From positions 143,140 to 207,139 of the forward strand of contig JAJEKB010020615.1 in NCBI GenBank assembly GCA_022393335.1: 64,000 nt of DNA. Reading direction: 5' to 3'. The notes under the pieces were generated by a model, which was not told the origin of the DNA, ran no database searches, and saw only the letters and a program-made list of their open reading frames with translations. The translations under genes and the position numbers were made by a program. This document shows positions 1 to 10,270 of this stretch, piece after piece (the first letter of the stretch is position 1; each line of letters starts with the position of its first letter). The stretch is from Macrotrachela quadricornifera. Its lineage: Eukaryota > Rotifera > Eurotatoria > Philodinida > Philodinidae.

Positions 1-1945
1 ATCCAAATACTCTGATTTTTTTACTGTATTAATAACTTTTTGAGCTCTATCAAATGACATATGAATGAGGTAATTTAGAGGACTGATGTGTAATAGTGTT
101 TGACACCCCATGGAATTACCCATATTAATTCTAAAATAATTATTGTTAATATAAGTTTTAAGATGACTCTTCATTTGTATATTCATTTGATTGGCTACTC
201 ATCTGTGAATCCTTCTTTTCAAATGATGACAAATTTATAGAGATGAACTTTCTAACAAACGAAACAAATACACTGAATTAGGTACAAACATATCTAATAT
301 AAGACAGAATTCTTTTTCCTTATTCATATTAACATTTAGAAAATAATCATTTCTTCCTAACTTTTTTCTTTTTATACTTGACATACGAATTTAAAGTTGG
401 CAATTTGTGTCGCACTGATCTCATCAATGAAAATGTCAGAAAACAATCGTTAAAACTAGAAATAAAAACATCAAGACTAAATCTATACTATTTGAATTTC
501 AATTCTAAATAGAAACTTTAGTTTTTTTTAAAGAATCATCGAAAAAAGAAATGTTTTTCAAGCTTTGTGTTTTTTTCAATTTGAGATAATTAAAACGAAA
601 AAAAGTTAGGCACTATAATCAGAGAATAGCTATTTGACACCTGAAAGCGTACCTGATCATTGATAATAAAAAAAAAGACAGATAGCTAAGTAACTAATGA
701 ATATCGTTAATCAAGAGTTTGAAAAATCGCTTCGCATTCAAGCTCGCATTCTCGACAAAGTGGAGATGCTATTTAGTCGTTCTACAAAAAATAAATAAAT
801 GTTTATGTGAATCATTTGTGCAACATTAAAGTGCTGTTAAATATTTTTCAAGAGGAAACAAACATGAAATCTCTAGATCTAGGACAGAAATTAGATAGAG
901 TTCAATAAAAAGTTCTAAACTTGAAAATAATATAAGTTTAATTATACAAAAAACAACAGAACATCATATAACTTTTCAATACACTATGTAATTAATCCTC
1001 TGGAGATGGGGATTTTTTTCTGTATATTTCTTAATAAATCAATCTGAGTTTCTATTCCCCAAAAAACATTTTTCTGAAAATACGTCTTTAGAAATTTTTC
1101 AAAGTGTGATACACTTTTCAACATGCGCAAAAACAATTTACTATAGTGCTGTAGGTACAGGAACGTTTCTTGCACGATTTTAGACTAGCAGAATTTTCGC
1201 TGAAAATGAACTGTGTTTAGTGTATTATTTACCATTGATTATCGGAAAAAGTAATCTAATTATAATCCAAACTATAAAAAAAAGTCTCTAATAAAAGATT
1301 TAATAAAAAACAATCTCATATAAGAATCTTTACGTTTCCAAATATCAGAGAATCATCATGATCTCATAAGAGGCCAACTATCTTAAAAGCGTTCATGCCC
1401 ATTTTGAAAATAAGAGTCTTGGCTATTTTTTGAATAACTTTTCACAGGAAGGAGCTGAAGTGTTGTGTGCTTACCGTTGGAAAGCAAAGATTGAGCTGCA
1501 TCGAACCACATACCCCCACCATATTTTTAGCTATTCAATTGACCATTTTTGACAATAATTTTTAAAGAAGGATGATTTTTTCTTATTGGTAGTATCATAT
1601 TTCGAACTGTCCGAAGTGGATCAGAATCGTCAGCTGACGAGCTAGAAAATAGAGTACTGTAATCCGCGGGTTGGGTACGGGTAAGACACGGATTTGAACA
1701 TTCAAGTTGTGTGGAGACACAAACATCATATTTAACATTCAATTCATACATAAATTAAAAATGTATTTAAAAGTTAGTGCTTTATAACAACATCCTTGTC
1801 CATGTACTTGATCGTTCTCTCCCTTATCTATTAATGATAGAACATAATATATCATTAGAAAAAGTTCAACATACTTATATTCATTACTATTTTATCTCTT
1901 TCTGATATCTCGAAAAAAACTTTTCTAGCTTTTAATAAATTAATT
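1..1945. other. Intergenic AT-rich DNA
   Basis: I see no convincing coding sequence here. The open frames are short, lack family motifs and are not supported by splice-site patterns. The stretch is AT-rich with many homopolymer A and T runs, and it ends at the hAT relic. Confidence 0.6.
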
Positions 1946-2711
1946 ATGTCTACAATCGATAAAGATTCAATTAAAAAAATGCTAGATAATGGTGAATATA
2001 AACTTTGTAGTAAGCCAGCAACAGCTAGTGCTGGATGGTGGTACTCATTCAATCGAATTACAGATGAAAAAGAAAATATTAGTCCCTTTGTAATATGTAT
2101 TCAATGTCAAACTATTTTAGCTTATGATTCACAGAAAACTGGTTCGAAAACACTGAAACTTCATCATGAGAATTGTAAAGTAAAGTCTGCTATGACATCA
2201 AAGATTAAAACTTATTTTACAAATGAAAAACATGATAATGTGTCGTCTGAACAAAAGAAGGAAGTATTGGATGCATGTGTAAGGTTTTGTTCATTCGATA
2301 TGAGATCATTTAATTCTGTTCATCAACGTGATTTTTAAACATTAGCCCAAACACTACTGGATATTGGTCATTCAAGTAATCATCAAGTTAAAGCTTCAAA
2401 TATTTTATCAGATCCAACTACAATATCTAGACGTTTACAATCTGTAGCTTTTGGTATATTTAAATAATCATTTGAAATATATTTTCGTCTTCTGTATAGA
2501 TGAAAGAAAAAAATTGATGCTTTCTTTGAAAGATGATATTGACGAAATTAAGCTATTTGGAATTACGTGTGATTATTGGGAAAATAAGTATACATCGGAT
2601 AATAATTTGATTGTAAATGTCCATTATGGTAAAAGTTGGCAAATAAAACGTTTTACATTAAAAACAATGATTTTCACTGCGTCAAAAACCGGTGGTAAAT
2701 TCGTTACTTGA
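1946..2711 (+). pseudogene. hAT-family transposase relic (N-terminal part)
   Basis: This is a decayed N-terminal part of a hAT DNA transposase. The first frame (1946-2338) has a BED-type zinc finger, with CIQC followed by an HHENC pair about 20 residues later, then the hAT segment DACVRFCSFDMRSFNSV. It is stopped by TAA at 2336. The same frame continues past the stop with recognisable hAT sequence (LLDIGHSSNHQ, DPTTISRRLQSVA) until a second stop near 2466. The next frame (2451-2711) carries the start of the catalytic domain: GITCDYWENKYTSDNN matches the usual hAT position of the first acidic residue and the T-D-x-W region. No C-terminal dimerisation domain follows. The gene is broken by two in-frame stops and a 3' truncation. 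Family assignment is by motif recognition only. Confidence 0.75.
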
Positions 2712-4132
2712 TCAACGTCCATTTCTTAATTTGCTTGCTTATCTTGTTAGTTTTTTACCAACGGTCATAGTTTTTGTTTTCCTATTGTCTTCTCAATCTT
2801 ATTGCACAGCATTCAGAATATCTAAGAAAAGATTGTTCCTAAATATTTCTCAAATTGGTGTTGTAACTTTGGAAAATGAAATAAAACTATTGATATCATC
2901 TATAACGGTTGGTCGGACGGACTTATTGTATAAAAAACATGTTTTGTTTGCACCAAAAATGGAATAGAAAAAAAGCAGATGACTGCAAGTAAAAACTCGA
3001 CTGAACTTGGTCTTCTATGAGTGAGACTAATTATAGATTCAGGTCACAAAATATTTTCTATCACAATTTTTGAATTTTAAACTTTAAGGTTATTTTTCGA
3101 GTTTCTACACGCTTTGTTATGTTTAAACTTGTCATGGACTTTAGAGAAAATTCAGAAATGACAAGAATAACGAATTAGAAGGATTCATAGGTGAGCGCTC
3201 TGTTGTATCGTCCGAAATGGTGATGCTTAAGTGTTATGTAGGGATGTTCACCAGTTTCAGATTCCATGGTAGCAAAAGAATCAGTACCTCATTGCCTAGA
3301 GATTTAAAAACCATTTGATAAGTATATTGAACAAGAACGAAACCAGTTTTGGTGTGTTTGTCTCACTTTCATCCATGTCACCCTTAAAATAGCTACTTTC
3401 TTTAATCTTGAGTGAGAAAAAATTTGTTTATGATTTTAAAAAAATCATAGTGAGCTGTTGGAATTTTTCCCACTGTGGAGAAAAAGTAGAACTGATGGCA
3501 TTAACATGAACAAAGAAAAAGGAGTATGAAGAGCTCACACATCGGGTGATGGAAGCATTCAAAGCTACCAATTTCTTTTTTTTTATCGCTTGCTAACTTT
3601 CTATTTGCAATGTGCAAAAAACGGTTGCATGTGGGAAGAAAAATTCAAAGATACATGTTAATGCTTTTTGCCTTACAAAACAAAGAAAAGAAAATAATTG
3701 GGCTCAATTCATTCTTACAAAAAAATGCACAGACGAAATCATAAGCATATGTGAAAGTCTTTCAACCAAAATTCCCCGGTAATTATCCTTGAAAATCTAA
3801 TTTGTTAATAGGCAGACGTCCACAGAAATATCGAAATGCAGTTTTATGAGCTGCATGCTTTTTTAAAAAAAAGTTTAAAAAATAGGTTCTGTGGAAACAA
3901 GAATAGTTTTTTTTAGCTATAGTGATTGATGGCGATTAGTCGGTCTTCATCAATTTCTAGCATTTATATATTCATTACAACTAACTAACAATCGATTTTG
4001 TTCATTTGAATCGTGCTATAGTCAATTGTTGAGTACATTCCGTTTGACCTTTTACTTCGATTCTCTAAGAGTACTGGTATCCATCAGGTCTGTATGATTT
4101 ATTTCTAGATACTTTTCTTTGCGCGAATAAAA
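2712..4132. other. Intergenic; possible leftover of hAT element
   Basis: No gene recognised. A 91-codon open frame at 2692-2967 overlaps the end of the hAT relic but shows no hAT motif in the frames I read. A TTTCTAG acceptor-like site at 4102-4108 lies 24 bp upstream of the next start codon and could be a cis- or trans-splice acceptor. Confidence 0.45.
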
Positions 4133-5516
4133 ATGGCATGGACATTTCAACAGTGGATGTATTGTAATGTTTTCACTAGTGTTGGTATATGTATCGCTAC
4201 TACAATAGTTATGTTAATTACTCTATGCTGTTTTCCTAAAGGATTTTACGGTGTGGTTGCTAGACTATTTAGAATCAAGCGCTGTCTAATCGATGTGAAT
4301 CACAAGGTTATCAAGTATCATTCTAATCTGTCTGCGTCGCATGGACACCATCATGACATCCGTCACTTTGTTCACAGGGCCACTAATACTTTTAAAAGAG
4401 CTAAGAATTTCATTCCCTTTACAGCAGATGACACGGCCTCAAATGATCAACGTACTTTACCAAAGACAACTGAAAAGCGTCGTATATGGCCTTCTTCAGA
4501 TACTGTCATAGAGATGTACGAGCGAAATTCTATACGTATATCTACCCGTAGTAATATGAAGAAACGAGATTTTCCACAGGTTATCCATTCTGCAACGGCA
4601 CAAGAGAATCAACAAAAACTAGCATCAAATGGAAAATTAGCCTCTTCAGCGAAATCACACACTGCACTGAGCGTGCCGGAGGATTATCCAGTTCATCCAG
4701 CATATTCACGAGTCATATTAAACGTATATGGTAAATATTTGCCTTTACGTAAGAAGAGAAATCGATGTTTGATACTGATGACCACCAGCGTTGTCATTTC
4801 GGCTGTGATTATAGCTTTCGCCGAAGGTTGTGTGTTAGCGAGTACTACTGCTTATCAAAGTCGTCCATGTCCTTCGCAAGGCGACATGGAATGTTTTTAT
4901 GGACCTAATGCAACCTATTTTCCATGTACAACCGGAAACAACATCAGTCTTCCTTCATCGATTATTACTGTACGTGTATCAACAACGCCGTTGTGTAGCA
5001 AACGGCATGCGTTGCGTTTTGGAGAAAACAGTAGGCATCAATAATATTACTCAACCACTTTGTCAATGTTGTATCACGTTCCCATTTCGTATTCCCCCTC
5101 CTAACATTAGGTTATACCAACATCCAATATTAATTTGTCTGATGATCATAATATATATTGGTGTTATAGTAGGATGCATACTAGCATTTATCCCTTTGAT
5201 ATACTTTCAAGTCACGGTGACATCATTTACCTATATTATTCTATTTGGGATTGCGCTGCTGTGCTTTTTCACTATGGTATGGGTCATTTGGGAAGTCGAT
5301 GAAATCTGTCGAGTAGTACCAGGTGGATACAGGAAGATTAGTGATATTATTGAAAGTCAAGCGTTCAAAAATATCAGTAAATTTGGAAAAATTACCAAGC
5401 TAGATAAACTAAAGGACGATATGGATGGCGTGGATTTTCCATTAGAAGAAGAAGACTCCAAATCAAAGAAAAAGTCCGCTGCATCTGATAATGAAACATG
5501 TCTGATGAGTAAATGA
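4133..5516 (+). CDS. Multi-pass membrane protein, four TM segments, two exons
   Basis: I do not recognise the family. Two open frames (4133-5044 and 4899-5516) overlap in different frames and are best joined by a short intron. The strongest models use GTGTAT at 4974 with an acceptor at CAG (5031) or TAG (5034), or GTACGT at 4970 with an acceptor at 5024; all keep the frame and give introns of 55-61 bp, usual for this window. The protein would be about 440 aa: TM1 at residues 14-34, a basic and His-rich cytosolic-looking stretch, TM2 near 213-236 (ending AEGCVLAST), a Cys-bearing loop, then TM3 and TM4 in the second exon and an acidic/Lys-rich tail ending LMSK. Four TM segments with a large loop between 1 and 2 and cysteines between 2 and 3 recall small membrane adaptors, but I assign no function. 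A TTTCTAG precedes the ATG by 24 bp. Confidence 0.7.
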
Positions 5517-5764
5517 CATTCAAAAATAATGCTTCACATCTGAGATTTATGAGAAAGTATTGAATACTCTGTCCGCATAATGCTTTTCTACCCGAACTAA
5601 TCTTTGTTTAAGTTTTTGAAATATTCTGATAATTTCTTCTTTCTTCAGAATGCTGGTTTTGGATAAAGACACTGATATGTGGAAGCAGGCCGAGTCCACT
5701 CCCAGGAGAAAGTTTGGATCCTTCTTTCTTTTCTCACTCAAATAATTGACGTTTTGATTTATAG

Positions 5765-6616
5765 TGGTTACACAACTTCACAAGATAACAAATTTTAGCG
5801 AAGATGGTATCGTATGATAATCATATATTTGTAATAATATCTTGTTTTGCTCTAGACATTGAAAAATGGCATGCTGTGCGTCTTTAGATTTTCTTGATCT
5901 AGAACATTTTTTGTCACTTTTCTAGGGTTTTCTCAAGGATTGTCCAAAAGATCTCCTCGACAAGAAATTATTTAAAAAAATCTGTGAAAAATATTTTGTG
6001 AAAGGTTCTAGAGCGGACTCTTTCTGCGAGTATGTCCATAGATTAGTTCAATGCACATTTATTTTCTTTATTCACGTTTTAAGATACTTCTTTAAATCAT
6101 TCGATACAAACAAAACTGGTAAAGTCAACTTTGTTGAATTTCTTATCGCTATTGCTCCTAATACTCAAGGAGATTTGATGGATCGACTCCATCTCGCTTT
6201 TGAAATGTGAGCCAATTCGATCAATATTTTCTGACAGCTGATCTTTCTCAATCTAGGTACGACATATCGGGATCTAATACTATTGAGGAAAAAGAACTGA
6301 TAAAATGGATAAAAGCTATGGTAAGTACATCTTCTTTTTGATTTGCATTACGATCGATGCTCGTTACAGTACGATGTTGTTGACATGCCCAATCATGGTC
6401 GTGTGGGTATATATGATCCAAAAAAGATTGCCAACAAAATTATGGAAGACCTCGACACAAATCATGATAATAAGCTGTCCAAAAAGGAATTTGAAACAAG
6501 GTAACCATGAAATCTCAAATTTTCTTTACTTTCAATGTTTTACTAGATGTCGTGGACATTCAACGCTAATAACATTACTTCTTCCCCCACATCAGAGTAA
6601 TCCGACGGATGATTAG
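5765..6616 (+). CDS. Neuronal calcium sensor-like EF-hand protein, six visible exons
   Basis: Spliced by hand as 5765-5806, 5856-5875, 5926-6029, 6084-6206, 6257-6320, 6370-6499 and 6547-6616 (the first exon boundary is uncertain). All introns are about 50 bp and GT-AG. The spliced reading matches the NCS/recoverin family in order: TNFSEDDIEKWHAGFLKDCP, then a degenerate first EF hand, ADSFCEYFFKSFDTNKTGKV as EF2 (loop starts DTNKTGKVNFVE), a third loop with S-G-S-N-T replacing most acidic ligands (DISGSNTIEEKE), and EF4 loop DTNHDNKLSKKE. Such proteins bind calcium and regulate membrane kinases, channels or receptors. The start codon and any myristoylation MGxxxS motif were not found, so the N-terminus is incomplete. 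The tail after EF4 is short and unusual, ending NPTDD. AATAAA lies at 6697. Calling it NCS-1, hippocalcin or a KChIP would need a search. Confidence 0.85.
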
Positions 6617-7132
6617 AAACTTACAGTTGTGTTCATCTGTGTATTTTCATTGTCACAAATATATTTATACCAATGTGTTTTTGTGCACCAGAAATTAATA
6701 AAAGTCAAGAGAACTGTTTTGAGAGATTGCATGCATTTTCAAATCTTTACTATCATTTTTCAATGTTTAATTTTTAAATTTTCTCGATGATATTTATTTT
6801 ATAATAATTTCATCAAAATTTTCTGTTGACGACAATGCATTCAAATAAATTGCATACTTTTTTGACAACTATTCACTGATTGATAATTTTTTTAATCAAA
6901 ATCATTATCTATTGTCAAAATATATCTTTTTTTTTTGTATGAAACATCCAACGCAAAAATCACGTTTCTTCAGTAGCGTCGCAAACTGTTGAACCATCTC
7001 ATTTAGATTCAAGATGTTTCATCTTATCTGATCTAAAATAAAATGATATTTATCAGTAAAATTTCAATTGGATTTTTCCTAGGTATTCTAATTACAATGA
7101 AAAAATTAATAAATATAACTATAATAAATATC
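6617..7132. other. Short AT-rich intergenic stretch
   Basis: No gene seen. It contains the 3' flank and polyadenylation signal (AATAAA at 6697-6702) of the calcium-sensor gene. Confidence 0.5.
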
Positions 7133-7800
7133 CGTTCGAATAAGATCGAAACCTCCACCAGTAAGATAGATAGAGAACAAATTCTGTATCAGGTCCATTT
7201 TTAACACGAATGATTGTTAATATTTGCGGTTCATGAAAATTATTCACATCAAAATAAAATTGTTTCAATGTTCATGTAATACAATCAGTACATTGAGTTA
7301 ATTTCCAGCGAATAGTAATCGTATCATTCGCATTAACTTGAATTTGTGAAGTATGCTTTAAAATAAGTTCTGTTTCTTGTGGATGTAATATAAATCCAAG
7401 ATTTATATCTCGACAATCACTTGCCAAAGTTTTTGGTATTTAAAGAAAAAATTTCTCATCTGGTTTTCTTACAGATATGATTTAATAATTTATTGTTATT
7501 TTTACACTTCTCATTCCTTGACGGATAGCTTCCACAAATTTCAACGAAATACTCGTATTTTTTTGAAAGTAATTTGATGCATACAATCATCAGATAGAGA
7601 TTTTATTGCTAATTGAACATAATTTTCTGATTGTGAAGAATTAGGAATTGCATTTGAAGAACTTTTCGTTACATATGCGGTTTCATTCGATAGATAACTT
7701 GGATAGTTTATATAAGCACGTTGATTTATTTCATCAATTGCGTATATCGTTTGACCAGTATCAACAGTAAAGATGACTTACGGAGGAAAATAGGGTTGGA
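7133..7800 (-). pseudogene. Dead copy of a secreted protein family also found at 37.7 kb
   Basis: Read on the minus strand, this holds VQPYFPP, then TIYAIDEINQRAYINYPS, NAIPNSS, LASDCRDINLGFILHPQ, NDTITIRWKLTQCTDC and FHEPQILTIIRVKNG, in that order. The front part is clearly related to the open frame at 37728-37991 (QCVQPYFPLP, VIYAIDELNQQAYIS, FAIPDSAE). I recognise this as a family of signal-peptide-bearing bdelloid proteins of about 330 residues with unknown function. The copy is dead: TAA follows FPP, TGA follows TQCTDCIT, the middle third is deleted or scrambled, and the signal-peptide exon is missing. A TA-flanked foldback element (7823-8199) sits immediately 5' of the remaining coding part and probably separated it from its leader. 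Confidence 0.75.
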
Positions 7801-7822
7801 CACTTGAACATACTTTTGAATA

Positions 7823-8199
7823 CCGGGTGTTCCAGAATAATTGCAACATTATTTGTTTTATGAATATTTCTGCGCAGCCAAAGGATATAATCTTGATTTT
7901 TTTTAAAGATGCGCCTTGAAAAGCTCTACAAAAAATGCTAAAAGAAGTCCCTACCAACATATTCTGATAATTTTTCCCATACTCAAAATGAAACACTACA
8001 ATTTAATGCTACTTCCCACCGTATTTGAAAATAAAGAAACGTTTGGAAGACTTTCTTATTTTGCAATAGGAATTCGCGTACACAGTTTTTGTAGAGCTTT
8101 TCAAGGCGCATCTTTCGAAAAAAAATCAAGATTATATCATTTGGCTGCGCAGAAATATTCATAAAACAAATAATGTTGCAATTATTCTGGGACACCCGG
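7823..8199. mobile_element. Foldback MITE with ~115 bp TIRs and TA duplication
   Basis: The ends are CCGGGTGTTCCAGAATAATT on the left and the matching inverse (AATTATTCTGGGACACCCGG) on the right. They are flanked by TA at 7821-7822 and 8200-8201, as expected for Tc1/mariner-type insertions. The arms (about 7823-7937 and 8085-8199) are near-identical inverted copies over roughly 115 bp and include GCGCCTTGAAAAGCTCTACA. The open frames inside are products of the inverted repeat and encode nothing recognisable. It is inserted beside the dead secreted-protein gene. Confidence 0.88.
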
Positions 8200-8201
8200 T
8201 A

Positions 8202-8826
8202 TTTCTTATTTTGTTTTTTCTTAGGTTAATTAACTACTAATGTGACTAAATGCCTTTAAAAGAAAGAAAAAAATTTCGAATTCTATACTATTCAATCAAC
8301 TATGTTCCATAACTTTTTCTTTTTCTTTGATGAACAAGGTTTTTTTTTTATTTATTTTTATCCATCATAATAACGAAATATAGAATAAATTAATCTGATG
8401 GATCGTTCATCATTATCTAATCAATTTGACTCAATAGAAATCAATTGTTTATTTAAAAGTCTACATAAAATTTTCCTTTTCAATATTTGAAACTTTCAAG
8501 AGGGGAAAAAGCGTACTTCTGTATTTCTGGAGTACAAAGTACGCTTCCCTCCTGGGAATTTCTATGAAATTAAAGTTACTGGTTTTAATAAAAGACAATC
8601 TGAAAAATTGGTGATTTGTAAAAAAAAATAGAACTCAATTATTATGATTTCAGAAGAAAAAAAATCGCTTTTAATAGATTATAGAAATAATTGATTAGAA
8701 TGATTGAATTTTTAAACGATTAATACTTGTTTGGGATCATTTTAAAGTGATTCAGAATGTTAATTACAAAAAAAAATATTTAATAATTTATGAAAAAAGT
8801 TTTACAGTTGATCATCATCTTCTTCA
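8202..8826. other. AT-rich intergenic with one perfect hairpin
   Basis: No gene seen. AAGCGTACTT (8509-8518) and its inverse AAGTACGCTT (8537-8546) form a perfect 10 bp stem with an 18-base loop. It stands out against the AT-rich flanks but has no T-tract or other clue to function. Confidence 0.5.
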
Positions 8827-8960
8827 TTAGTTGTCATTTTTTTCAGATTCTGTTTCTTCCTACAAGTATCAAATAAAACATTATTTAAAAGAACGCAATT
8901 TAACCTTTTCTGATGGTGTTAATATTGCTTTATTAACATATTCAGATACATCAATGTGAG
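8827..8960 (-). CDS. Possible C-terminal exons of an unidentified gene
   Basis: On the minus strand an exon-like stretch (8905 to about 8955) reads EYVNKAILTPSEK. It ends at a GTTAAA donor, and after a 45 bp intron it continues as EETESEKNDN and TAA (8827-8859). Frame, codon use and a CTTGTAG acceptor agree. A further coding-looking piece near 9010-9060 (FDQNDKIFELDE) cannot be joined in frame. This may be a fragment, or a gene I cannot complete. No family recognised. Confidence 0.22.
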
Positions 8961-9759
8961 CGTATTAATGCTAAAATAAATTCATTTTTATTAATTTACA
9001 TAGTATTACTGACCTTTATTCATCTAATTCGAATATTTTATCATTTTGATCAAATGAATGAACAGAAAAAACAAAACAATAGTTGAATATTAATTTAACT
9101 CTTTCGATGCGATGCGGGGCTCATCACAGAGCAGCCCAAAAGCTCATTTATCGCAAAAAAAATTGAATATCTCTATCTCTAACTTGATGAAGACCATTCA
9201 TGAAATCAAATTGAAATTATATTATCATTTCGAACATTTGTAGAAAACAATTATTTAAAAAAAACTCAATTAAATCGATCAAGTTATATAATTGATATCT
9301 ATTCTATTTTTTTATCGATAATATATTTCGAATCTATATAATAAAATAAATTTTAATTAATAATTAGAATATTTGATAAACAAGTAATTATATAGATTGA
9401 TGAAAAGTATATGTTGACTTGCAATTGTTTTATATAACATTGACAAAGATACGAACATAAACCTTGAGAAAAAAAAAACTAATGTCTCATGATAATGTGA
9501 TTGATATTAATCAATATATCTGTAGGAAGGTAATATATCATGTGACAACGCATTTTAAAATATTTCTAATATAATGTTTCATTAAATATGAGAATACTTT
9601 CATATTCCAATGTAAAGATGCCTTTTTTTTTAAACATATTTATTCAATAAATGAAAAAAAAATGTCAATTATAATCAATAAATATACCTGAGAAAGAAAA
9701 AAAGATGTTAGTCAATAAAATAAAAAGTATCGTTATTTAAAAAAAAACTAATATATAAT
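8961..9759. other. AT-rich intergenic stretch
   Basis: Apart from the doubtful exon piece near 9010-9060 on the minus strand, nothing coding or repeated stands out. Confidence 0.4.
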
Positions 9760-10270
9760 TTAAACTGAACGCATAAGTGTTCCAAATTCAACTCTATTAA
9801 TTCTTCCATCATGATCATAATCTGCATAAGTAAACATTGCACCAGCAGGATCATAATAATTAGATTTATTAGCAACATTTGGTGCACCAATACCAACATC
9901 AGGACCAACACCATATACATGATTTTCTTCAGCAGGATTTGTAGAAAGTGTAAATTTTTCATATTCTATTGGATTATGTGTAAAACCAGCTACAGCAACA
10001 TCAAGACCAATTGGATATCTTAATGTATGACTCGTTGGTTCAAAGAATGACTAAAATTATTTTATTTATATTTATTTAAATAATTAAAATAAATAAATAA
10101 AATGTTACCGCTAACATTCGAATATGTTCAGGAGATATATGTGGTGTTGATAATCTTCTTTCATCTCTTATTGGTCCAAGAATATCTCGAAATTCTTGTT
10201 CATTTATTGTATCATGATGATTTATACGAGAAAGATTAAAATGTGCATTTAATAATAATTCGTCACTCAT
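9760..10270 (-). CDS. Small EF-hand protein, two exons, 150 aa
   Basis: Minus-strand gene with exon 1 at 10109-10270 (54 codons, ATG at 10270) and exon 2 at 9760-10050, joined through a 58 bp AT-rich GT-AG intron at a codon boundary. The protein starts MSDELLLNAHFNLSRINHHD and ends in a clear calcium-binding loop, DYDHDGRINRVE, inside MFTYADYDHDGRINRVEFGT. The first half contains INHHDTINEQEF, a degenerate EF-hand loop. The middle (residues 60-115) is Gly/Pro/Asn-rich with GVGPDVGIGAPN and has no obvious fold. There is no signal peptide or TM segment, so it is probably cytosolic. One intact loop of two suggests a calcium-binding regulator or structural protein; no named family is claimed. Both exons have the codon use typical of this window. 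Confidence 0.8.

Noticed and set aside
2692..2967. Hydrophobic frame after the hAT relic
   Set aside because: I looked for the continuing hAT catalytic domain in all frames here and did not see its motifs.
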